Assembly: GCF_900108345.1 (NCBI RefSeq)
Contig: NZ_FNVV01000014.1
Coordinates: 124,001-188,000, forward strand
Reading direction: 5' to 3'
Source: Bacteroides ndongoniae
GTDB taxonomy: Bacteria; Bacteroidota; Bacteroidia; Bacteroidales; Bacteroidaceae
DNA length: 64,000 bases
Shown: positions 10,257 through 20,158 of the stretch, in pieces
How positions within the stretch are numbered: the stretch's first letter is position 1
Layout: every line of letters starts with the position of its first letter
Made by a program: the position numbers and the translations under genes
Notes under the pieces: generated by a model
Told to the model about the DNA's origin: nothing
Database searches by the model: none
The model's input: only the letters and a program-made list of their open reading frames with translations

Positions 10257-12479
10257 TTATTTATATTCAAATTGTACGGTTCCGCGTATGTCTGCTGATG
10301 AAGCAGCAATATATGCCTTGAATTTTCCCGGTTCGACAGTCCATTTCTGTTGTCGGTCATCAAAGAATTTCAGATCGTCGGGTGTGATAGAGAAAGTTAT
10401 TTCTTTTTCTTCTCCGGGATTCAATTCTACTTTGCAGAACTTTTTCAGTTCTTTTTGGGGGCGGAGCAGCGTGCATTCTTCATCACCGATGTATAGTTGT
10501 ACGATCTCTTTTCCGATGACTGTTCCACTATTCCGCACTTTGAGGGATATTTGCAAAGAGTCTGTTGCTGTCAGGGTCTTGGATGTAGCGGCAGGTTTTG
10601 AATAATCGAATGTCGTATAGCTTAATCCATAACCGAAAGGATACAGGGGAGCTATTTTCTTGGTGTCGTACCAACGGTAGCCTACGAGGATATCTTCTTT
10701 ATATTCTTCCTTGATGCTATCACCCGGGTAACTCAGTTGTCCGAAGTGATGAGCCGGGCAGTCTTCGAGCTTCACCGGATAAGAAAACGGCAGTTTACCG
10801 CTTGGAGTAACTTTACCTGTCATTACATCGGCAAGTGCGTCTCCGCCGATTGAACCCAGATACCATGATTGTACAATGGAAGGAACCTGGTTGTTCCATG
10901 GCATTTCTACTGCATTTCCACTGACAATGACTGCTACGACATTGGGATTAGCCTTGACAAGTCCCTCGATCAGTTCGTCCTGTCCGAACGGTAATCCGTA
11001 CGAAAGCCGGTCGCCTCCTTCGCAGTCCTGATAATGGTTTTTGTTCAGTCCGCCAATGAAAATAACCAAGTCGGCTTTAGCAGCTTTTTCGATTGCATCG
11101 TTTCGTAAAGAATCCATAACGGATTGCGGTATGTTTTCTGCATTTCCATAAATCGGACGTCCGGCTGTATAGCCTTGTGCATATTCTATGCGATTACCCA
11201 ATCGTTTTTTGAGCCCTTCGAGTGGCGATACAAATCTTTTCACTTTCAGTTCGGAAGAACCACCTCCCAACATCAGATTACGTGTTGCATTGTCTCCAAC
11301 CACTAAAATGCGGTTATATTTTTCGGGAACAATAGGCAATAGAGCCGCTTTCTTTTTCGAACTCTGGTTTTTCAGCAAAACAATACCTTCGGAGGCTATT
11401 TCGTATGCAGTCTGTTCGTGTGCTTCGCTGTTCATAGAACCAAATCCCTTTTGACTGTTCATCGAGGTACGGAATATCAAACGCAATACACGTGCAGCTT
11501 TGTCGTTTACAACCTCCATAGGGATTTTACCTTCTTTTATCATTTTCAGATAATTCTTTCCCAAATAGTAATCATCGTAACCGAATTCTGCTTCCGAGGT
11601 CAGTCCGTTGGTATAGGAACCCATTTCAATGTCAAGACCGTACATGGCAGCCTGATAAGTATCGTGAGCAGCTCCCCAGTCGGTAATGACACAACCGTCG
11701 AAACCCCATTCTCCTTTCAGGATCTTGTTATTCAGCAATTCGTTGTGTGTGGCATGTACGCCCCGTACTTTGTTGTAAGATCCCATGATGCTCCATGCAT
11801 GTCCACGCTGGACGGCTGCCTGAAAAGCGGGTAAATAAATCTCGCGTAAAGCTCTGTCACTTACTTGCACGTCGATATGGCCACGCCATACTTCCTGATT
11901 GTTCAGTGCATAATGCTTGACGCATACAGCTACCTTGTTGGATTGTACTCCCTGAATGTAAGGAACACACATTTCAGCTGCCAGATACGGGTCTTCGCCC
12001 ATGTATTCGAAATTACGTCCGTTAAGAGGAGTACGGTATATGTTGACACCGGGTCCCAGCAAAACATCCTTTTCGCGGTAACGTGCTTCTTCACCAATCG
12101 CTTTTCCGTACTTGCCTGCAAGTTCTGTGTTCCAGCTGGCAGCCAGACAGGTGAGGGCTGGGAAGGCTGTGCAGCTGTCGCTGGTCCATCCGGCATATCC
12201 CCAGTCGTTCCAGTTGACTTCTGCACGTACTCCATGAGGGCCGTCGCTCATCCATAATTCGGGGATACCAAGGCGGGGGCAACCGGGAGAGCTGAACTTG
12301 CCTTGGGCGTAACTCAGACGTGTTTTTTCTTCTAACGTCATACGGCTGAGTGCGTCTTTGATTCTCAGTTCTATCGGTTGATTCTCATCCAGATATACAG
12401 GCAGTGCATCGTTTTGAGCTTTCAGGCAGGTACACGTTACGGTAAGCAGGCCTATCATAAGAAACTGTTTCTTGTTCAT
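10257..12479 (-). CDS. GH3 beta-glucosidase, secreted
   Basis: A 740-residue GH3 enzyme. ATG 12479 (MNKKQFLMIGLLTVTCTCLKAQ) is preferred over the upstream ATG at 12524 because it begins the signal peptide directly. The nucleophile region is GFDGCVITDWGAAHD, followed by the GH3 C domain with an EGIVLLKN start, and a fibronectin-III-like C-terminal domain. It has no lipobox, so it is probably soluble in the periplasm. It differs clearly from the neighbouring GH3 enzyme (no PA14 insert, TDW instead of SDC), so the pair probably cuts different linkages, for example beta-glucosyl and beta-xylosyl. It lies 109 bp upstream of that gene and 86 bp downstream of the GH31 gene. Confidence 0.9.
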   Translation of the reverse strand: MNKKQFLMIGLLTVTCTCLKAQNDALPVYLDENQPIELRIKDALSRMTLEEKTRLSYAQGKFSSPGCPRLGIPELWMSDGPHGVRAEVNWNDWGYAGWTSDSCTAFPALTCLAASWNTELAGKYGKAIGEEARYREKDVLLGPGVNIYRTPLNGRNFEYMGEDPYLAAEMCVPYIQGVQSNKVAVCVKHYALNNQEVWRGHIDVQVSDRALREIYLPAFQAAVQRGHAWSIMGSYNKVRGVHATHNELLNNKILKGEWGFDGCVITDWGAAHDTYQAAMYGLDIEMGSYTNGLTSEAEFGYDDYYLGKNYLKMIKEGKIPMEVVNDKAARVLRLIFRTSMNSQKGFGSMNSEAHEQTAYEIASEGIVLLKNQSSKKKAALLPIVPEKYNRILVVGDNATRNLMLGGGSSELKVKRFVSPLEGLKKRLGNRIEYAQGYTAGRPIYGNAENIPQSVMDSLRNDAIEKAAKADLVIFIGGLNKNHYQDCEGGDRLSYGLPFGQDELIEGLVKANPNVVAVIVSGNAVEMPWNNQVPSIVQSWYLGSIGGDALADVMTGKVTPSGKLPFSYPVKLEDCPAHHFGQLSYPGDSIKEEYKEDILVGYRWYDTKKIAPLYPFGYGLSYTTFDYSKPAATSKTLTATDSLQISLKVRNSGTVIGKEIVQLYIGDEECTLLRPQKELKKFCKVELNPGEEKEITFSITPDDLKFFDDRQQKWTVEPGKFKAYIAASSADIRGTVQFEYK

Positions 12480-12565
12480 ATTCTTTTTATTTTTAAGTGT
12501 TATACATGATATATATCGGATCAAAGTATTTATGACTATATATACTATATATTTTGCAGTTTAGG

Positions 12566-15448
12566 TTAAAGCTGTATTTTCTGTAAGCTACCATTGTATG
12601 TGATGGTGATCCCTTTGGCTTTGTCATTGAATGCTTGGGGATTGTTTTTGCTTACCGGGATGATTTCGAAAGTCCGTTCCTGAAGCATTCCGTCAAATTC
12701 TCCCTTTCGCTCACCAATAATAAGCTGGTGGCTTGTCTCATCATATGTCATAGGAATGAGGGCATATCTGTTCTTTTCGTAATTGTAATTAGTGCCTTCA
12801 TCTTCGTATAACGTAAATGAGGCATCGGCTCCCTGATAGACATATAATTTGATGGAATCTGCTTTCTTCTCGTCGGTATATTGAATTTCGGGACCAAAAG
12901 GTATGATTGAACCTGCACGAACAAACAAAGGAATACGTTCGTATGGGGCATCTACATTCTTTCTTATTCCTCCTTTTTGCAATTTTCCGGTATAGAAGTC
13001 GTACCAGTCGGACGATTTGGGGAAATAAATTTCACGGCTTCGTGCTTCGTACTGGTATACAGGAGAGACCATGATGGAAGGACCGAACATAAATTGGTCG
13101 CCTATATTGTTTACATTTTCATCAGCAGCGAAGTCCATCACCAATGGGCGCATGATTGTATAATCGTTGAGCCAAGTCATGCCAGCAAGGGTGTAAATGT
13201 AGGGCATTAACCTGTAGCGGAGTTTGGTATAGTAAACAACGGAATTATATGCAGGGTGTCCTTCGGGAGCAATTTCCCAGATTTCACGGAAAGGATATTG
13301 GCCATGAGCACGGAACAGAGGACAAAAAGCACCGAATTGGTACCAGCGTGTATTGAGTTCGCGCCATTCCTTATAATCTGCATTCTCTTTTTGGGTTTTA
13401 TTCCATTCCGTTTGGCCTTTTACATATCGGCTTTCTACGCAAAAGCCTCCGATATCCATTGTCCAATAGGGGATGCCACTTACAGAGAAGTTTAAACCGG
13501 CTGTAATTTGTGCTTTCATATCTTCCCAACGGGTTGCGATGTCGCCACTCCAGGTAGCTGTGGAATATCGCTGAAGACCAGCAAATCCGGAACGGGTCAG
13601 CAGGAACACACGTTTATTGTTGTCTACGCTACGCTGGCCGTTGTAGATGGCTTCGGCATTCATCAGTGCATAAGCATTGAAATATTCGGCAGAAGGCCCT
13701 AAGGCAGTAGGTCCGCATAAGTCTTTGCGGTATTGCATGTCGGTACAATCTCTGATGTTAGGCTCACTGGCATCCATCCACCAGGCATCGATATTGAGCG
13801 GATAATAATGTTCGTACATTTGCTTCCAGAATAATTTACGTGCATCGGCATTGTAGGCATCGTAGAAGCCGTAGTGGTAGCCGGGACCTACCCAGTCTCT
13901 CAGACTGTCTTTTACAGACTGCTGATAAATCCATCCGTTCTTATCGAATTCTTTATAATGTTCGGTATTAATGTAGAACTTAGGCCATACGGAAATCATC
14001 ATACGCCCGTTCATGGCATGGATAGAGTCGACCATTGCTTTGGGATCGGGGAAAAATTGCTTGTCGAATTCATGACTTCCCCATGCATTTTCCGGCCAGT
14101 GATTCCAGTCTAATACAATGTTGTCGATAGGAATGCGGCGCTCGCGGAACGTCTTAAAGGCAGTAAGCATCTCATCGGCAGTTTTGTATCTTTCCCTGCT
14201 CTGCCAGTAACCCATGGCCCATTTGGGCATGATGGGAGCTTTGCCAGTTAGGGTACGATAGCCGCTGATGACATCGTCCATATCATTTCCGGCAATGAAA
14301 TAGTAATCGAGCTGTTGGGTCATTTCGCTCCACCAGGACTGTTTACCTTGTTCATGAGGATCTACCGGACTTAAAACCCGCAAACCGGAGTAAGAGACAG
14401 AACCGTCTGGTTCCCATTCTACTTTCAAGGGAACTTTCTTACCAGCTGTAAGGTTTACAGAGAATTTGTAGCTGTTGGGATTCCATGCTGTACGCCAACG
14501 TTCGGGTACGACTAGTTTGTTGTCGATGTAGACTTTAGTGTATCCGGCATAGTATAAGATGAATTTGAATTCTCCACTTTGCGAAGGTTCAATTGTTCCT
14601 TCGAAACATACTTTGGAACCCATGAATGGAAATCCTTCTGGCAAGTTTATGACTTTCGACAAGTCTTCGCGCTTTAAATGCTCAAAGTACAAGGAAGGCT
14701 CACGACGTACCAACGTTTCTTTTCCCGAATGTTCGGATGGTATATAGGTGCCGGTCAGGGCGCCTTCTTTTCCATCTTTATCGTATAGCTTGAACACTTC
14801 TCCCAATTGTGAATAATCATTCGGATTACCGAAACGGCATAGGGAGTAACTGTCCAGCAGAATACCATAATTTTTATTGGATACAATAAATGGTACAGAT
14901 ACTTTGGTGTTGTATTGGAATAGTTCTTCGTTCTTTCCTTTGTAATTGAATTCTTCGGACTGATGTTGTCCCAATCCGTAAAAAGCCTCATTGTCCGGTG
15001 ACTCGAATACTTGACGGATCGTGTAACCTTTACGACCTTCTATCTCTATTGGTGTAAAATGTTTTCCTCCCCCCTTGTTCTCCTGGAGGATTAATTTTCC
15101 GTTTTTATCTGTGAACCATACTTCGCCGGTTGAGCTGAGCACACTGGCCTTGACTTCTTGAGTCGAAACGGATATTGTATCTCCTGATTGCAGAACTGTG
15201 AATGGAACTTGTTCTTCTGGAGGAATGGCGATCAGACTTTTCTCTTTACTGAATTTTCCCAGAGGAGTAGCAGATACATGAATAAGTTTTTCGCCTACAA
15301 CCTGGAGACGTACCAATTGCGGCTGATTCTCGTTCTTTTGTTGTATTCTGACAATAACTCCGTTTTCGGTAGGTTGAAAGACTTTGTTGTTGCAGGAGCC
15401 TAGTAGTAGTCCTGTCAGTAAGCAATAAGAAAACAGTTTTATTTTCAT
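12566..15448 (-). CDS. GH31 alpha-xylosidase-like lipoprotein with PA14-type insert
   Basis: A 960-residue GH31 enzyme. The N-terminus has a lipobox (LTGLLLGSCNN). An N-terminal GH31 sandwich domain is interrupted by a PA14-like segment (FEGTIEPSQSGEFKFILYYAG, read in part; ~275-365), then the barrel carries the catalytic WWMDASEPN with Asp 559. Length and insert match the alpha-xylosidases of xyloglucan loci (such as the Cellvibrio and Bacteroides enzymes known to carry a PA14 insert), which remove xylose from the non-reducing end of xyloglucan fragments. Its position upstream of two GH3 enzymes supports stepwise xylose then glucose removal. Alpha-glucosidase activity is the main alternative. 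Confidence 0.88.
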   Translation of the reverse strand: MKIKLFSYCLLTGLLLGSCNNKVFQPTENGVIVRIQQKNENQPQLVRLQVVGEKLIHVSATPLGKFSKEKSLIAIPPEEQVPFTVLQSGDTISVSTQEVKASVLSSTGEVWFTDKNGKLILQENKGGGKHFTPIEIEGRKGYTIRQVFESPDNEAFYGLGQHQSEEFNYKGKNEELFQYNTKVSVPFIVSNKNYGILLDSYSLCRFGNPNDYSQLGEVFKLYDKDGKEGALTGTYIPSEHSGKETLVRREPSLYFEHLKREDLSKVINLPEGFPFMGSKVCFEGTIEPSQSGEFKFILYYAGYTKVYIDNKLVVPERWRTAWNPNSYKFSVNLTAGKKVPLKVEWEPDGSVSYSGLRVLSPVDPHEQGKQSWWSEMTQQLDYYFIAGNDMDDVISGYRTLTGKAPIMPKWAMGYWQSRERYKTADEMLTAFKTFRERRIPIDNIVLDWNHWPENAWGSHEFDKQFFPDPKAMVDSIHAMNGRMMISVWPKFYINTEHYKEFDKNGWIYQQSVKDSLRDWVGPGYHYGFYDAYNADARKLFWKQMYEHYYPLNIDAWWMDASEPNIRDCTDMQYRKDLCGPTALGPSAEYFNAYALMNAEAIYNGQRSVDNNKRVFLLTRSGFAGLQRYSTATWSGDIATRWEDMKAQITAGLNFSVSGIPYWTMDIGGFCVESRYVKGQTEWNKTQKENADYKEWRELNTRWYQFGAFCPLFRAHGQYPFREIWEIAPEGHPAYNSVVYYTKLRYRLMPYIYTLAGMTWLNDYTIMRPLVMDFAADENVNNIGDQFMFGPSIMVSPVYQYEARSREIYFPKSSDWYDFYTGKLQKGGIRKNVDAPYERIPLFVRAGSIIPFGPEIQYTDEKKADSIKLYVYQGADASFTLYEDEGTNYNYEKNRYALIPMTYDETSHQLIIGERKGEFDGMLQERTFEIIPVSKNNPQAFNDKAKGITITYNGSLQKIQL

Positions 15449-15498
15449 GGTTGTAAGATGGTTTATTTATTATTATAAAAGAATTCTATAGGCTGATA

Positions 15499-15506
15499 CA
15501 AAGATA
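15499..15506 (-). promoter_or_regulatory. -7 element for the GH31-GH3-GH3 transcript
   Basis: TATCTTTG on the minus strand, matching the Bacteroides -7 consensus TAnnTTTG, 51 bp upstream of the GH31 start. No TTTG box is seen at -33, which is common for promoters that need an activator such as an HTCS. Confidence 0.6.
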
Positions 15507-15698
15507 AGAAAATAAGTCCTTTATAAATAGGTATAAATAGTAACAAAGAGTGCGCTAATCATAACAGAGAAGGGGAAAATAAATAAAATATAGCTTTCTG
15601 AAGGGGGAAACACTGCTTTAATTATCATTTTATACTGTTTTTGTTATGCAATAACACTAGGGTAAACAGATCTTATTTTTTATTTTTGTCCAAAACAC

Positions 15699-15971
15699 AT
15701 GGCTATGAAGAAAATCTTATTCTTATTATTGAGTTTTGTTCTGATGTCTTCATACGCATCAAGCGCATCGGTTGTAGTGGAGAGTCGGGAACTGTATCAT
15801 CCGAAAAACTATTCTATAATGTATATGAAAGATGGGGAACCAGTAGACAAGCATGCGGATCAAAAACTCTTATATTCTTTATGGAAGGAGCTTTTTATAC
15901 TAGATATTCAATTCAAGTTTGTCGGCCCTGATATTGTAGATACAAGGATAGGCAAGATGAATTATACCTAA
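15699..15971 (+). pseudogene. N-terminal fragment of an esterase split by an IS element
   Basis: Encodes a signal peptide (MKKILFLLLSFVLMSSYASSA) and the start of an SGNH-like domain (LLYSLWKELFILDIQFKFVG), then reads into the insertion element and stops at 15969-15971. Removing the element and one TTATA copy joins codon ACT and CAA to the fragment starting at 17566 in the same frame, giving ~483 residues. The expected GDS nucleophile motif of SGNH hydrolases is not visible in this fragment, so this domain may be non-catalytic. A TATTTTTG element at 15681 could drive it. Confidence 0.8.
15962..15966. repeat. Left target-site duplication TTATA
   Basis: TTATA directly before the left end of the IS element; the same five bases follow its right end at 17561-17565. 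Confidence 0.9.
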
Positions 15972-16008
15972 ATTCCGCAGCATTTTAGTTTAACTTATTT
16001 TATAAGTA

Positions 16009-16033
16009 CCTGAGCAACAAAAAGTTGCTCAGG
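16009..16033. other. Perfect hairpin inside the IS upstream of the transposase
   Basis: Arms CCTGAGCAAC and GTTGCTCAGG with loop AAAAA, 70 bp before the transposase ATG. Stems of this kind in other IS elements stop transcripts entering from outside or hide the transposase start; here that role is inferred. Confidence 0.65.
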
Positions 16034-16102
16034 ATTTTGCCATGTCAGATTTTTCACCTATCTTAGTGTTGCAAATCAAAATATGTATCAAACCCGACAG
16101 AC

Positions 16103-17389
16103 ATGGCAAAGGTAGCAATAAAATCTGAGAAACTCTCTCCTTTTGGAGGAATTTTTTCAATAATGGAGCAATTTGACTCCAATCTCTCATCTGTAATCGA
16201 CTCAACCCTCGGTATGAGATGTAGGCTGTATGGTTATCAATACAGCGAAATCATCCGTTCGCTTATGAGCGTTTATTTCTGTGGCGGCTCATGCATAGAG
16301 GATGTCACCACTCATCTGATGTATCACCTCTCGCTTCATCCGACACTTCGCACATGCAGTGCCGACACGATTCTCAGAGCCATAAAGGAACTGACCCAGG
16401 ATAACATTTCCTACACATCCGACACTGGCAAGACCTACGACTTAAACACGGCAGACATGCTGAATACACTGCTCCTCAATTGCCTATTGTCCACAGGGCA
16501 GCTGAAAGATGGCGAGGGGTATGACGTTGACTTCGACCACCAGTTCATAGAGGCTGAGAAGTTTGATGCGAAACCCACATACAAGAAGTTTCTCGGATAC
16601 CGTCCTGGCGTGGCGGTTATTGGCGACTTGATTGTCGGCATTGAGAACAGCGACGGCAACACAAATGTCCGTTTCCACCAGAAGGACACGCTGAAGAGGT
16701 TCTTTGAAAGGTTTGAAAAGAACAAGCTTATGATCAACCGTTTCAGAGCTGATTGCGGCTCGTGTTCTGAAGAGATAGTGGAAGAGATTGCTAAACACTG
16801 CAAGACCTTCTATATCCGTGCCAACCGATGCAGTTCGCTCTACAATGACATCTTTGCCCTCAGAGGTTGGAAGAAAGTGGAATTGGGCGGCATTGAGTTT
16901 GAGCTGGCCTCCATTCTCATCGAGAAATGGAAAGGGAAGGCATACCGTCTTGTGATTCAAAGACAGAAGCGGATAGACGGCGAACTCGACCTGTGGGAAG
17001 GAGAATACACCTACCGCTGCATCCTTACAAATGACTACGAGTCTTCCGAGAAAGAGATTGTCGAATTCTATAACCTCCGTGGAGGGAAGGAACGCATCTT
17101 CGATGACATGAATAACGGATTCGGCTGGAACAGGCTTCCAAAATCCTTCATGGGAGAAAACACGGTGTTTCTTCTGCTTACGGCACTCATACGCAACTTC
17201 TATAAATTCATCATGGCGAGGCTTGACGTGAAGAGGTTCGGACTCAAAGCAACAAGCCGCATCAAGGCGTTTGTCTTCAAGTTCATCTCTGTGCCAGCCA
17301 AATGGGTCAGGACATCAAGGCAGTATGTGCTGAATATCTATTCATGCAACAACGCTTATGCTGATGTGTTCCAGAATGACTTTGGATGA
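16103..17389 (+). CDS. IS1380-family transposase
   Basis: A 428-residue DDE transposase. Candidate catalytic acids are the Asp in YDVDFDHQF (~140), the Asp in RFRADCGSCS (~214) and the Glu in YNLRGGKERIFDDMNNGFGW (~330). The last fits the Y-(2)-R-(3)-E-(6)-N pattern seen in this group. The C-terminal part is basic (KRFGLKATSRIKAFVFKF), as usual for DNA contact. The frame is full length with no stops, so the enzyme is probably active. The region 17390-17560 between its stop and the right inverted repeat is non-coding. Confidence 0.9.
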   Translation: MAKVAIKSEKLSPFGGIFSIMEQFDSNLSSVIDSTLGMRCRLYGYQYSEIIRSLMSVYFCGGSCIEDVTTHLMYHLSLHPTLRTCSADTILRAIKELTQDNISYTSDTGKTYDLNTADMLNTLLLNCLLSTGQLKDGEGYDVDFDHQFIEAEKFDAKPTYKKFLGYRPGVAVIGDLIVGIENSDGNTNVRFHQKDTLKRFFERFEKNKLMINRFRADCGSCSEEIVEEIAKHCKTFYIRANRCSSLYNDIFALRGWKKVELGGIEFELASILIEKWKGKAYRLVIQRQKRIDGELDLWEGEYTYRCILTNDYESSEKEIVEFYNLRGGKERIFDDMNNGFGWNRLPKSFMGENTVFLLLTALIRNFYKFIMARLDVKRFGLKATSRIKAFVFKFISVPAKWVRTSRQYVLNIYSCNNAYADVFQNDFG

Positions 17390-17560
17390 CACCGACAACT
17401 TATGGTCGTGATTTTGCGTATTGCCTCAAGTCGCATGGTGGGGTAAGGGGATTTAATGCGTCTTTGTGGCGATTTTTGCTGCGTTGCACCCTCTTTTGCC
17501 ACAGTGTCGCTACCTTTTTGACCTCTGTGTCATCTTATGAGGGCGGTTGCGGATTTGAGG

Positions 17561-18749
17561 TTATACTCAATTGTCTGAGGATTCGAAGTCTTGTAATAAG
17601 GCAGAAAGGCTGGAAAAACTTGTAGCCGAATATCAACCTGATATTGTTCTGTTAGATATAGTTAAATGCGATGACACTTTGAAGAGTGATTACTCTAAAA
17701 GTTGGGCTTCGGTAATTACAGATATATTGCAGGCTAATTCAAATGTTAAGATAATTCTGCCTAAAACAGGGCTGGGAAGTGAGTATGTGTCACATATTGC
17801 AGGGCTACCGATGACATCTGGAATGCCTTCAAATGATAGGATATTATGGGTTGACTCTAATATTACGTTTGAAAGCGTTCATAAGAAGCAGTTTTCTGAT
17901 AATAAAAGTAACGAAACTTGTGTGGTTGGGGAAAAAGCAAAAGTTTGGGCAGACGGTATTACTCGGTTAGTGCATAAGACGACGAAAGCTTATACTCCGC
18001 AAATCTATTCATATAAAGCAATTGCAGAGGGTGATTCTTTGACTCTTCATGTTTTTGAGGATAGAAAGTTGAAAACTGCATCCGTTAAGCCTGCCATTGT
18101 ATTTTTCTTTGGAGGGGGATGGAGCTATGGCACTCCTTTGCAATTTTATAGGGAATGTTCTTATTATGCTTCAAAAGGATATGTGGCAATAGCTGTGGAC
18201 TATAGAATTAATTTTTTGCACCATACGACTCCTTTCCACAGTTTTGATGATACTAAAGATGCTATCCGTTGGATAAAGAAACATGCACAGGAACTGCATG
18301 TTGATTCTACAAGAATTGTGGCCGCAGGAGCGTCTGCTGGTGGGCAATTGGCTGCGGCTTTGGGGACTGTATCTAATATCTCCGAGGGAGATACAGAATC
18401 ATATATCCCGGATTTATTATTGTTGTATTATCCGGTTATTGATAATAGTCCGCAAGGATATGGACCTAAATTGATGAAAGATAATTATCAGAAGATCTCT
18501 CCTCTGCATAATATTAATTCCAAGACTCCGCCAACTTTGCTCTTGGTAGGAACTAAAGATCAGTATGTCCCTGTAGAAACGTGTGAAGCGTACAAAGCGA
18601 AGATGGATTCTTTGGGGATAGATTGCGAATTGCATTTGTTTGAAGATCTGGGACATCCACTCTTCTTATATCGTGAGCCGTTGACTTCCGTCTTTTATGA
18701 AATAAGGAAGTATACAGATGCTTTTTTACAGAAACATGGTTATTATTAA
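17561..18749 (+). pseudogene. C-terminal part of the split esterase (alpha/beta-hydrolase domain)
   Basis: Starts with the right TTATA duplication and continues the frame of the fragment at 15699. It holds the rest of the SGNH-like region (LEKLVAEYQPDIVLLDI) and then a full alpha/beta-hydrolase of the acetyl-esterase type: oxyanion loop FFFGGGWSYG, nucleophile elbow GASAGGQ, Asp in VGTKDQYVP and His in DLGHPLF. The intact protein would be a secreted, two-domain carbohydrate esterase, likely removing acetyl groups from the glycan attacked by the neighbouring hydrolases. A TTG at 17571 could start translation of this part, but without a signal peptide. Ends 15 bp from the convergent MATE gene. 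Confidence 0.85.
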
Positions 18750-18764
18750 AATGAGAGTAAACTG

Positions 18765-20123
18765 CTAACTTTGCACAGACGAAGGGTATTTCTTCTCCAC
18801 TTTCTTGATATAAATCCAAAGTGCAATTACAGCAGTGACAAAAGCAAAAAAGTCTGATACAGGCATGCTGGTCCATACTCCATCCAATCCTAAAAATCGG
18901 GGGAAGAATATCAGACCAGGCAATAGATATAATAATTGTCTGGTTAGAGAGAGAAATATGCTGATTTTGGCCATGCCGATACTTTGAAAGAAGTTACCTA
19001 TGACAATTTGTGCACCTACAAATGGAAATATGGCTATGCAAATGCGTACTCCGTGCGAAGCCATGTCGATGAGATGCTCGTCACTGGTGAAAACAGCCGA
19101 AACGGCATGAGGAAACAATTCACAGATGATGAACCCGGAACTTGTGATACATACCCCAGTCAGGATACTTAATTTCAAAGTCGCTTTTACCCGTTCGTGT
19201 TTCAGTGCTCCGAAATTATATCCTACGATGGGTTGCATACCCATTGTCAGTCCTAATACAATCATGACATAAAGCACTAACAGGCGGTTGATGATGCCAT
19301 ATGCACCGATTGCCATATCTCCTCCATAGCGTTGCAGACTGTTGTTTACTATAATGACAATGGCACAGGCTGTTACATTCATTAGAAATGGCGACATTCC
19401 GATAGAGAAAATATTGCCGATAATGCGTTTCTTGATTTTCCAGAATCCACGATGCAACTGCACTACACTTGTTTTTTGAATAAAGTGTTGCAGAACCCAA
19501 ACCATTCCGATAAATTGGGAAATTATGGTAGCTGTTGCTGCTCCACGGATTCCCCATTCGAAGTGGAAAATGAATATAGGAGCCAGAACCACATTGCATA
19601 TCACTGTTACCAGTGAGGTCAGCATGGCTTTACGTGGATAACCGGTAGCACGCATGATATTATTCAGCCCGATCATGGTGTAAGAAATAGGTGTTCCTAG
19701 CAGAATAACTTGCATAAAATCACGGGCATAAGGCAGAGTGTCATTGCTGGCTCCGAAAAATAGAAGTATCTCATCCAGAAAAAGCAAAGATATGCTTCCG
19801 AAAAGGATAGAGTTTATCAGGCAAAGTGTCAGTGTGGTAGCTGCAATTTCATTAGCGCCTTTCAGGTCTTGTTGTCCTAAACGGATGGATGAGATGGTAG
19901 CCCCTCCGGCTGATACCAATGTACAGAACGCTACAACGAGATTCATAAGTGGAAAAGTAATGGCAAGGCCAGCAATACCCATGGCTCCTACACCATGACC
20001 TATAAAAATGCTGTCGATGATATTATACAGCGAGGTGATGGTCATACCGATAATGGCAGGGATAGAGTATTGCAGAAGCAGTTTGCCTATGCGTTCAGTT
20101 CCTAATATATGGGGATCGTTCAT
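18765..20123 (-). CDS. MATE-family efflux transporter
   Basis: A 452-residue inner-membrane protein with about 12 hydrophobic helices in two similar halves (residues ~10-220 and ~230-440), the length and arrangement of MATE cation-coupled drug exporters. The first half contains the family-like start ILGTERIGKLLLQYSIPAIIG and SLYNIIDSIFIGHGVG. Exported substrate is not predictable. It is 35 bp downstream of the GH13 gene, so the two are probably transcribed together although their functions are not obviously linked. Confidence 0.92.
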   Translation of the reverse strand: MNDPHILGTERIGKLLLQYSIPAIIGMTITSLYNIIDSIFIGHGVGAMGIAGLAITFPLMNLVVAFCTLVSAGGATISSIRLGQQDLKGANEIAATTLTLCLINSILFGSISLLFLDEILLFFGASNDTLPYARDFMQVILLGTPISYTMIGLNNIMRATGYPRKAMLTSLVTVICNVVLAPIFIFHFEWGIRGAATATIISQFIGMVWVLQHFIQKTSVVQLHRGFWKIKKRIIGNIFSIGMSPFLMNVTACAIVIIVNNSLQRYGGDMAIGAYGIINRLLVLYVMIVLGLTMGMQPIVGYNFGALKHERVKATLKLSILTGVCITSSGFIICELFPHAVSAVFTSDEHLIDMASHGVRICIAIFPFVGAQIVIGNFFQSIGMAKISIFLSLTRQLLYLLPGLIFFPRFLGLDGVWTSMPVSDFFAFVTAVIALWIYIKKVEKKYPSSVQS

Positions 20124-20158
20124 AGCTCGTTTCTATACATTGTGTTTTTTATATCTGA

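Larger units (their letters stand above)
15967..17560 (+). mobile_element. IS1380-family insertion sequence, 1594 bp
   Basis: Bounded by imperfect terminal inverted repeats that begin CCT: left CCTAAATTCCGCAG, right complement CCTCAAATCCGCAA (11 of 14 match). It is flanked by a perfect 5-bp duplication TTATA. It carries one transposase gene and a hairpin between the left end and that gene. Size, CC-terminal repeats and 4-5-bp duplication agree with the IS1380 family. The exact duplication and undamaged transposase suggest a recent insertion. Confidence 0.9.
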
